Assembly: GCA_913053815.1 (NCBI GenBank)
Contig: CAJXGK010000026.1
Span: 1-11,890, forward strand
Direction: 5' to 3'
Source: an uncultured Rhodanobacteraceae bacterium
Lineage (GTDB): Bacteria > Pseudomonadota > Gammaproteobacteria > Xanthomonadales > Rhodanobacteraceae
DNA length: 11,890 bases
Shown: positions 7,519-11,890 of the stretch, in pieces
Position numbering within the stretch: the stretch's first letter is position 1
Layout: every line of letters begins with the position of its first letter
Notes under the pieces: generated by a model
What the model was told of the DNA's origin: nothing
What the model saw: only the letters and a program-made list of their open reading frames with translations
Databases searched by the model: none
Program-made: the position numbers and the translations under genes

Positions 7519-9237
7519 CTAGTTGTTAAGACTAAACACGTAAAGTGTTCCACCCCTGGGGACATTTTTGGCGATAGTTGCCATAGGACCACCAAAGAGC
7601 GGAATTACACCACCATATCCTGCAAGAATAGCCACATACTCTTTCCCGTTGACTTTATAGACAGCGGGTTGTGCAACGATTCCACTTGCAAGTTTTGGAC
7701 TCTTCCACAAAACTTTGCCCGTCGTAGTATTAAAGGCGTAGAGATGGCCCCCAAGTGACCCGGAGAAAGAGATGCCAGACGCTGTGGAAGTTACACCCCC
7801 AGCCCATGGCATTTTAGACCACCGTCTCCATACCAGCTTACCCGTATCCACATCAATAGCCTGTAATTCACCATACCCTTTACTACCAGGTTCGGGATAG
7901 AAAACAAAACCTTCACCAAGGTACGGTAGACCGCGCATATAACTCACTTTACTGCCACTGAGTTTCATGCACGCGTGTAGCGTTGGTATCACGGCAATAT
8001 GAGTTACCGGATCATAGCTCATGGACCACCAATTCTTACCACCAAGAGAACTTGGACATGTATTAATCGTTGTTCCAATCTTCGGATAAGCCTTCAGATT
8101 ATTAATAGACTCCCCATTCCTATTATAACCTAGTACTGAGGTAACCTTTACAAGTGGCTTGGCATAAATAAGTTTACCTGTTTTCTCATTGAGGGCAATG
8201 AAAAACCCATTACGATCAGCATGGATTAAGGCATCATAATATTTCCCTTTGTATTTAATTTTTGCTCTGATTGCAGTATTTACACCATCATAATCCCATG
8301 TGTCATGCTGGGTGTACTGGAAGTGCCACTTGATATTTCCATTTGCTGGGTTTAATGCAAGCAATGAGTCTGAATAGAGATTTTTTCCGGGCCGCAACTC
8401 GGCTAGCCAAGGGCTGGGGTTGCCAACTCCCCAAAACAGAGTCTTACTCTGTGGGTTATACGTACCAGTAAGCCAGGCTCCTGATCCCGAATGCAAATAC
8501 ATGCCCTTAGGCCACGTATTGCCATACTTTTCGCTCGGTGATGGAACAGTATACTCCTTCCAAAGTATATCGCCGTTCCCAGCATCTAGAGCAACAAGGA
8601 ATCCTCGGGCTCCAAACTCGCCTCCCGAGGTACCGGTTATAACTTTTCCATCAATTACGAGTGGTGCTGACGTTAGAGCAGATCCAGTACCGGGTTTAAA
8701 TAGTTGTCTCTTCCAGTTAATCTGGCCATTTTGTGCATCGAATGACATAACCTCTCCATTCAACATGGCAATATAAAGATTGTCACCATACAGTGCAACA
8801 CCCCGATTAACAAGATCACAGCACACTGTTTTGAATGCTAACTTTGATATTTTTGGATCATAGTTCCAAATCTTTTTTCCCGTTATCGCATCAAAAGCAT
8901 AAACGTTGTCTTTTGGTGTGGTAACAAACATATAGTTTCCATTAATGATTGGTATTCCTTCGAAACCCTGCGTCAAGTTAGCAGGAAACTTATAGGACCA
9001 AGTCAACTTTAAGCCCTTTACATTCCTCACGTCAATTTGTCCTGCTGGTGAGAAGCTTTTCCCACCATACGAATGGTAATAGGTCAACCATTCACTATTC
9101 TGACCGGCATTATTCAATCTATTCTGTGTCACACTCGGATATTTGGCAAATGCTAGTGGTGTCAATACTACTAGTATCCCTATGGCTGTTAAGTACTTCA
9201 GCCATTTATTCGAAGCCAAGCTTTTTGATTGTTGCAT
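7519..9237 (-). CDS. PQQ-dependent alcohol dehydrogenase, lanthanide-type (XoxF/PedH-like signature), periplasmic
   Basis: A 572-residue eight-bladed propeller quinoprotein. Residues 1-31 are a signal peptide (ending AFA). Key residues: vicinal C139-C140 (the disulfide over PQQ), metal ligand Glu207 in GGEFGARGF, metal ligand Asn273 in GNPSPW, catalytic Asp315 and the extra Asp317 in HDTWDYDGV, and Arg342 in ADRNGFF. Asp317 is the residue that separates lanthanide-dependent enzymes (XoxF, PedH, ExaF) from calcium enzymes such as MxaF, which have Ala there. The C terminus has the usual GKEYVAILAGYGG motif and no cytochrome domain, so it is not a quinohaemoprotein; the cytochrome partner is probably the next gene. 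It oxidises an alcohol to an aldehyde in the periplasm; the substrate cannot be read from sequence, and I do not call it methanol-specific. GGGGAAG precedes the ATG. The gene follows the porin by 31 bp and is moderately AT-rich. Confidence 0.95.
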   Translation of the reverse strand: MQQSKSLASNKWLKYLTAIGILVVLTPLAFAKYPSVTQNRLNNAGQNSEWLTYYHSYGGKSFSPAGQIDVRNVKGLKLTWSYKFPANLTQGFEGIPIINGNYMFVTTPKDNVYAFDAITGKKIWNYDPKISKLAFKTVCCDLVNRGVALYGDNLYIAMLNGEVMSFDAQNGQINWKRQLFKPGTGSALTSAPLVIDGKVITGTSGGEFGARGFLVALDAGNGDILWKEYTVPSPSEKYGNTWPKGMYLHSGSGAWLTGTYNPQSKTLFWGVGNPSPWLAELRPGKNLYSDSLLALNPANGNIKWHFQYTQHDTWDYDGVNTAIRAKIKYKGKYYDALIHADRNGFFIALNEKTGKLIYAKPLVKVTSVLGYNRNGESINNLKAYPKIGTTINTCPSSLGGKNWWSMSYDPVTHIAVIPTLHACMKLSGSKVSYMRGLPYLGEGFVFYPEPGSKGYGELQAIDVDTGKLVWRRWSKMPWAGGVTSTASGISFSGSLGGHLYAFNTTTGKVLWKSPKLASGIVAQPAVYKVNGKEYVAILAGYGGVIPLFGGPMATIAKNVPRGGTLYVFSLNN

Positions 9238-9268
9238 TTTCTTCCCCTACATGGTGGATTTATGTTGA

Positions 9269-10474
9269 TCAGAAGAACAGAATGCCCCCGAAGGCCACTC
9301 CGTTCATCCGCGCGGTATCGCCAGTGAAATCCTTAGATCGAGTCTGACTGAACTCCAAGTCCAGCGTCACGCTCTTAGTGAGTGCGTAATAGGCTCCAGC
9401 GGTGACGTTGCGGTTGGATTTCAAATGACCGGTGCTGGCGAAATTGTCCCGGTTACGGCTGATTCCGCCGCTCAAACCGAGCTTGAGCTTGGGAGTAACT
9501 GCGTACGTTCCCTGTAAAAGATAATTGATTCCCCGGGCGTTACCTTGATCACCATCAGTCAGGATGCCTATCCCGCGTCCAGCTTGAACGTTACCGATCA
9601 GGCTCAGTCCGCCGATCCTAAACGCCGCCCCGATCTCGCCAGCGGTCATGGTAAAGCTTCCTGGCTGTGCGCCGGAGCCACTCAGGGCGTAAAAACGCTG
9701 CGATTTGGCACCGATCCAGGTCCTAAAATGGCCCTGTTTGAAGGTCACCTGCATTTGTACCTGGGGCGCTGATCGTGAGTCGTACTGGCCGGTATTGTTG
9801 ACCGGGCTGAAGACCCCTCCGGTAAAGCTCAGGCCGCCGTGCCCCGGCGTGGTGTAGACAATCTGGCCATAGTTACCCAGATAGGTGTAGCCGGCACCTA
9901 TGTGACCGAGTGATACTCGGCCGCGCTGGGTCGCCTGGATCGGTGCGCCAACCCCCAGCAAGGTCATGTCGCCGAGGATCGCATTGGAGCCGAAGATGCC
10001 GTAATCCCGACCAATCTTGACGGTGCCCAAGTTCGGGCTGGAAAGGGTAAAGAAGGCCTGCCGCACATCGACCCCATTATTCGGTGAGAGTGCATCGGAT
10101 GTGGCGGTTGCCACCATGATACCGATCTGCCCACCAATCTTGATGCCTTCCTGCTCAGTGCTGAACTTGGTGATCACGGCATTCGGTAGCAGGCCGTTGC
10201 CGATCGTCGTGCGGTTACTCTGGCCGCCGCAGCCCAACGCCCGTCCGGCTAAGGCGGCGCCTCCCACTGCGTTACTACCCGAACAGTTCACGGTGGTGTA
10301 AAAGGCGTTGACGTAGCCACTGATGTCCACCTTCCAGTTGTTGCCCTTGATCTCGGTCGCCCCCACCGCCAGAGGGAGGGCTGCCAAGCCCAGTAGGATC
10401 ATGCCCACCGACAGTTTTTGCCGTACCGCTCGGACGCGTTGCCGTGGGCCGCTCTTCCACCTTATCGTTCTCAT
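9269..10474 (-). CDS. Gram-negative porin (general diffusion type)
   Basis: A 401-residue outer-membrane barrel. The signal peptide is long and basic at its N terminus, with core LSVGMILLGLAALPLAVGA. A typical first strand, WKVDISGYVNAFYTTV, follows, then alternating beta-strands with GTVKIGRDYGIFGSN (start of the constriction loop region) and a C-terminal strand ending GGILFF, the terminal Phe recognised by the Bam machinery. Two Cys in the first loop region (64 and 82) may pair. An ATG at 10480 is in frame, but the Shine-Dalgarno AGGAG would then be only 2 nt away; the ATG at 10474 has 8-nt spacing and is preferred. As first gene of the operon, 31 bp before the dehydrogenase, it probably admits alcohol substrate or another small solute (inference). 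Composition is GC-rich, unlike the next two genes. Confidence 0.9.
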   Translation of the reverse strand: MRTIRWKSGPRQRVRAVRQKLSVGMILLGLAALPLAVGATEIKGNNWKVDISGYVNAFYTTVNCSGSNAVGGAALAGRALGCGGQSNRTTIGNGLLPNAVITKFSTEQEGIKIGGQIGIMVATATSDALSPNNGVDVRQAFFTLSSPNLGTVKIGRDYGIFGSNAILGDMTLLGVGAPIQATQRGRVSLGHIGAGYTYLGNYGQIVYTTPGHGGLSFTGGVFSPVNNTGQYDSRSAPQVQMQVTFKQGHFRTWIGAKSQRFYALSGSGAQPGSFTMTAGEIGAAFRIGGLSLIGNVQAGRGIGILTDGDQGNARGINYLLQGTYAVTPKLKLGLSGGISRNRDNFASTGHLKSNRNVTAGAYYALTKSVTLDLEFSQTRSKDFTGDTARMNGVAFGGILFF

Positions 10475-10516
10475 ATTCATCTCTCCTCACTTGTGATTAT
10501 CATGAAACGTACTCAA

Positions 10517-10565
10517 GGCGCCTGGGAATCAGGCGCTACCCATCGCTACCGCCGATGCGGTAGCG
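10517..10565 (-). promoter_or_regulatory. Tandem hairpins with alternative pairing in the porin leader
   Basis: On the minus strand CGCTACCGC (10565-10557) pairs with GCGGTAGCG (10552-10544) across a 4-nt loop. A second GGTAGCG copy (10540-10534) can also pair with CGCTACC. That copy overlaps the 5' arm of the next hairpin, GCGCCTG/CAGGCGC (10536-10530 with 10524-10518). The two states cannot coexist, which is the layout of a structural switch, though the proximal stem should be much more stable. It lies about 45-90 nt before the porin start. Confidence 0.4.
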
Positions 10566-10629
10566 GCTTGACCGTACCTGGGAGACACATGTTCTCCCTA
10601 TGGCCATCAATGCATCGGGGGCGTCAACA

Positions 10630-10704
10630 TCAGAAGAAACCCAGTTTCTTCGGTGAATAACTGACCAGCATATTTTTCGTCTGCTGGTAATGACTCAGCA
10701 TCAT
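10630..10704 (-). CDS. Possible 24-residue leader peptide
   Basis: Starting at ATG ATG (10704), an open frame of 24 codons ends at TGA 10632-10630. The peptide is basic and ends [17 protein letters not shown] (10736-10731) is too far upstream to serve this ATG directly. It could serve a GTG at 10718 that starts a 5-codon frame whose TGA overlaps the ATG (ATGA), giving coupled micro-ORFs. Two hairpins (10664-10688 and 10633-10651) fall inside the frame. It has no resemblance to PqqA, since the conserved Glu-x3-Tyr is absent. It may be chance; the evidence is only position and context. Confidence 0.25.
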   Translation of the reverse strand: MMLSHYQQTKNMLVSYSPKKLGFF

Positions 10705-10752
10705 GAGATGATTCTCACGGCCGATGTTCCTCCTCGCTAAGCCCGCTTGATC

Positions 10753-10777
10753 AAAAACACACGCTTGCCGCAAGCAT
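10753..10777 (-). terminator. Terminator-like hairpin early in the leader (possible attenuator)
   Basis: On the minus strand ATGCTTG, loop CGG, CAAGCGT forms a short GC-rich stem (7 bp with one G-U) followed 3 nt later by TTTTT (10757-10753). It would lie about 62-86 nt after the predicted start. The stem is short for a strong terminator, so partial or conditional termination is the most that can be proposed. Confidence 0.3.
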
Positions 10778-10849
10778 CACCGAACCCCAGCACTTGTATC
10801 GTGGTGGTGCGCAAGCAGATAGGGTCAATAATGATCCTGATATCATCTA

Positions 10850-10865
10850 AGCAATAATCGAGCCA
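10850..10865 (-). promoter_or_regulatory. Sigma-54 (-24/-12) promoter of the porin-dehydrogenase operon
   Basis: The minus strand reads TGGCTCGATTATTGCT. Against the sigma-54 consensus TGGCACG-N4-TTGCW there is a single mismatch (T for A), with GG and GC correctly spaced by 10. Transcription would start near 10839 toward the porin gene. It agrees with the adjacent IHF site and with a sigma-54 activator gene at the other end of the locus. Confidence 0.75.
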
Positions 10866-10870
10866 TGTGC

Positions 10871-10895
10871 TAACATGTTGATAAATAATATCTTG
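10871..10895 (-). promoter_or_regulatory. IHF binding site next to the sigma-54 promoter
   Basis: The minus strand reads TATCAACATGTTA (10883-10871), matching all 13 positions of the IHF consensus WATCAANNNNTTR, and an AT-rich tract lies on its 5' side (10895-10884), as at known strong sites. IHF bends DNA so that an upstream-bound activator can touch sigma-54 polymerase. Its centre is near -38, rather close to the promoter core. Confidence 0.6.
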
Positions 10896-10897
10896 TG

Positions 10898-11035
10898 TGT
10901 TGTACGGAATAGCTAATGCAACATTATGTAATGCGTTAAAAGCGAGCGTTGGAACACTTTGTAATCCCTGAGCATGGACGCTCGAACTACCGACCTCCCC
11001 TAAACCCGGTTCATGTATAACTGGAGGTCACCGGG
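10898..11035. promoter_or_regulatory. Candidate upstream activator sites (dyads) for the enhancer-binding regulator
   Basis: Between about 60 and 195 bp upstream of the predicted start are several dyads: TGTTG-N16-CAACA (10898-10902 and 10919-10923), CATTA-tg-TAATG (10922-10933), and interleaved inverted repeats GACCTCC/GGAGGTC (10992-10998 and 11023-11029) and CCCGGT/ACCGGG (11005-11010 and 11030-11035). Any of these could bind the activator; I cannot tell which. Confidence 0.35.
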
Positions 11036-11272
11036 CACACTAGCCTCAAGGAGGCCACCATGCGCGCGAGTTGATTTACTGAAAGTCAGACGACAGCTAC
11101 CGGTGCGGCGTGCTCGATATGTACGTATTCCGTACCTGTTAGGTCCCCTATGATTTCATAGTACCAAGGAGCTATGCTCTGTTTCATGCCGAAAAAGCTT
11201 TGCAAGAATGCCTTGACCACCGGGATTACGTCTGTTGACCCGATTCATTTCATATTGGACAAGGCTCTTGGT
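11036..11272. other. Intergenic region between the divergent operons, no supported gene
   Basis: It contains a strong plus-strand Shine-Dalgarno AAGGAGG (11048-11054) 5 nt before an ATG (11060) whose frame stops after four codons, and a GCCTC/GAGGC hairpin (11043-11055) that would hide that Shine-Dalgarno. There is also a small GTACG/CGTAC inverted repeat (11121-11135). A 38-codon plus-strand frame (11174-11290) follows an AAGGAG but with poor spacing. No glycine-riboswitch core was recognised upstream of gcvT. Confidence 0.5.
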
Positions 11273-11301
11273 TTGGATGCCGGGACCTGAAGGTCGATAA
11301 T
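11273..11301 (+). promoter_or_regulatory. Possible sigma-70 promoter of gcvT
   Basis: GATAAT (11296-11301, 5 of 6 to TATAAT) lies 17 bp after a poor -35, TTGGAT (11273-11278, 3 of 6). Transcription would start about 17 nt before the gcvT ATG, leaving room for the GGAG Shine-Dalgarno (11314-11317). A near-palindrome GACCT-ga-AGGTC (11284-11295) sits between the two hexamers and could be an operator. Confidence 0.35.
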
Positions 11302-11324
11302 AATCGTTTTACCGGAGACGTCTG

Positions 11325-11890
11325 ATGCCCTTGGCCATCACCCCGTTGCATGCTTTGCACCGTGAACTTGGTGCCCGTATGGTCGATTTTGGCGGCTGGG
11401 AGATGCCGCTGAACTATGGTTCACAGATCGAGGAACACCATGCGGTGCGCCGTGCTGCGGGTATGTTTGATGTCTCGCACATGACCGTGGTCGACCTGCA
11501 GGGGGCGGCCATCCGCGCGTTGTTGCGGCACCTGCTTGCCAACAGTGTGGACAAGCTCAAAGTTCCTGGCAAGGCCCTCTATAGCTGCATGCTCAACCAC
11601 AAGGGTGGGGTTATCGATGACCTGATCACCTATTTTTTGGATGAGCAGCACTTCCGTATGGTCGTCAATGCCGCTACCCGAGACCAGGATCTGGTGTGGA
11701 TCCGGGCGCATGCTGCTGATTTTGAGGTGGAGGTCACCGAGCGCCGGGATCTGGCGATGATCGCAGTACAGGGGCCGCAGGCCCGTGAACGGGTTATTGC
11801 CTTGCTGCCGGAAGCGGATCGTAGCCGTGTTGAGGCCGCGTCACGTTTTACCGCCTTAGCTAGTGACGGATTGTTTATTGCCCGTACCGG
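11325..11890 (+). CDS. gcvT: Aminomethyltransferase, glycine cleavage system T protein (3' truncated by the window)
   Basis: The first 188 codons are present; the frame is open at the window edge. GcvT takes the aminomethyl group from lipoyl-GcvH and, with tetrahydrofolate, makes methylene-THF and ammonia in the cytoplasm. Visible family motifs: [20 protein letters not shown] (6-25), MFDVSHM (47-53), the [10 protein letters not shown] segment with the Asp98-Asp99 pair that corresponds to the catalytic region (94-103), MVVNAATRD (112-120) and IAVQGPQA (146-153). GGAG lies 7 nt before the ATG. The full family length is about 360 residues, so roughly half is missing. It is divergent from the porin operon and looks like ordinary chromosomal backbone next to the accessory cluster; gcvH would be expected downstream. 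Confidence 0.97.
   Translation, partial: MPLAITPLHALHRELGARMVDFGGWEMPLNYGSQIEEHHAVRRAAGMFDVSHMTVVDLQGAAIRALLRHLLANSVDKLKVPGKALYSCMLNHKGGVIDDLITYFLDEQHFRMVVNAATRDQDLVWIRAHAADFEVEVTERRDLAMIAVQGPQARERVIALLPEADRSRVEAASRFTALASDGLFIART

Larger units (their letters stand above)
10475..10839 (-). promoter_or_regulatory. Long structured 5' leader of the porin-dehydrogenase operon
   Basis: If transcription starts about 12 bases after the -12 element (near 10839), the leader is about 365 nt. In 5'-3' order on the minus strand it holds a terminator-like hairpin (10777-10753), an AGGAGG (10736-10731), a 24-codon open frame (10704-10630) and hairpins at 10688-10664 (TGCTGGT stem), 10651-10633 (GAAGAAAC stem, 3-nt loop), 10598-10580 (GGGAGA stem), 10565-10544 (9 bp, 4-nt loop) and 10537-10517 (7 bp plus a G-U pair, 5-nt loop). 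It then reaches GAGGAG before the porin start. Such density of perfect inverted repeats suggests post-initiation control; I do not recognise a known riboswitch class. Confidence 0.5.

Noticed and set aside
10630..10704. The leader peptide as a PqqA precursor
   Set aside because: PqqA needs a conserved Glu-x3-Tyr for PQQ formation; the peptide has no Glu, and no other pqq genes are present.
10801..10818. Plus-strand GG-N10-GC element that could be a sigma-54 promoter toward gcvT
   Set aside because: Only the GG and GC dinucleotides fit; the rest of the consensus is absent, and gcvT is 500 bp away.
10751..10846. 31-codon minus-strand frame near the sigma-54 promoter
   Set aside because: Its start codon (10846) lies upstream of the predicted transcription start, so it would not be translated from that message.
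11174..11290. 38-codon plus-strand frame before gcvT preceded by AAGGAG
   Set aside because: Only 2 nt separate the AAGGAG from the first ATG and 14 from the next; no recognisable product, and the end overlaps the proposed gcvT promoter.
11036..11324. Glycine riboswitch upstream of gcvT
   Set aside because: I could not find the conserved core or tandem aptamer layout; a covariance-model search would settle it.

Overview
The window comes from a Gram-negative, probably proteobacterial chromosome. Two TonB-dependent receptors, a porin and several periplasmic proteins imply an outer membrane, and the flanking genes are GC-rich. I cannot name the species. No pqq biosynthesis genes, tRNAs, rRNAs, CRISPR arrays or complete insertion sequences were seen.

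Layout: (1) 1-834, plus strand, the C-terminal part of a sigma-54 enhancer-binding regulator cut by the window edge. (2) 835-1173, a GC-rich gap between converging genes. (3) 10474 down to 1174, minus strand, six co-directional genes: porin, PQQ-dependent alcohol dehydrogenase, a MxaJ/XoxJ-like binding protein fused to a c-type cytochrome, a PqqU/YncD-type TonB receptor, a second TonB receptor of LutH-like type, and a small AhpD-like CxxC protein. (4) 10475-11324, a long regulatory region. (5) 11325 to the end, plus strand, the start of gcvT.

The six genes read as one lanthanide-type alcohol oxidation unit that also carries its own cofactor supply. The dehydrogenase has the extra Asp two residues after the catalytic Asp, which marks lanthanide-dependent enzymes. 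The fusion protein would dock to the dehydrogenase and take its electrons. The PqqU homologue would import PQQ, the LutH-like receptor would import a lanthanide chelate, and the porin would admit substrate. Spacing supports co-transcription: 31 bp, 228 bp (containing a hairpin and a possible internal promoter), 9 bp with the stop inside the next Shine-Dalgarno, a 4-bp ATGA overlap, and 31 bp.

Upstream of the porin there is a near-consensus -24/-12 sigma-54 promoter (10850-10865) with a full IHF consensus match next to it and dyads further upstream. The regulator at the other end of the locus is its natural candidate activator. The predicted leader is about 365 nt long and contains a terminator-like hairpin, a possible 24-residue leader peptide and a series of strong hairpins with alternative pairing.

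Composition is mosaic. The dehydrogenase and especially the fusion gene are AT-rich, while the two receptor genes and the porin are GC-rich. Even so, the dehydrogenase and the PqqU homologue carry clearly homologous signal peptides.
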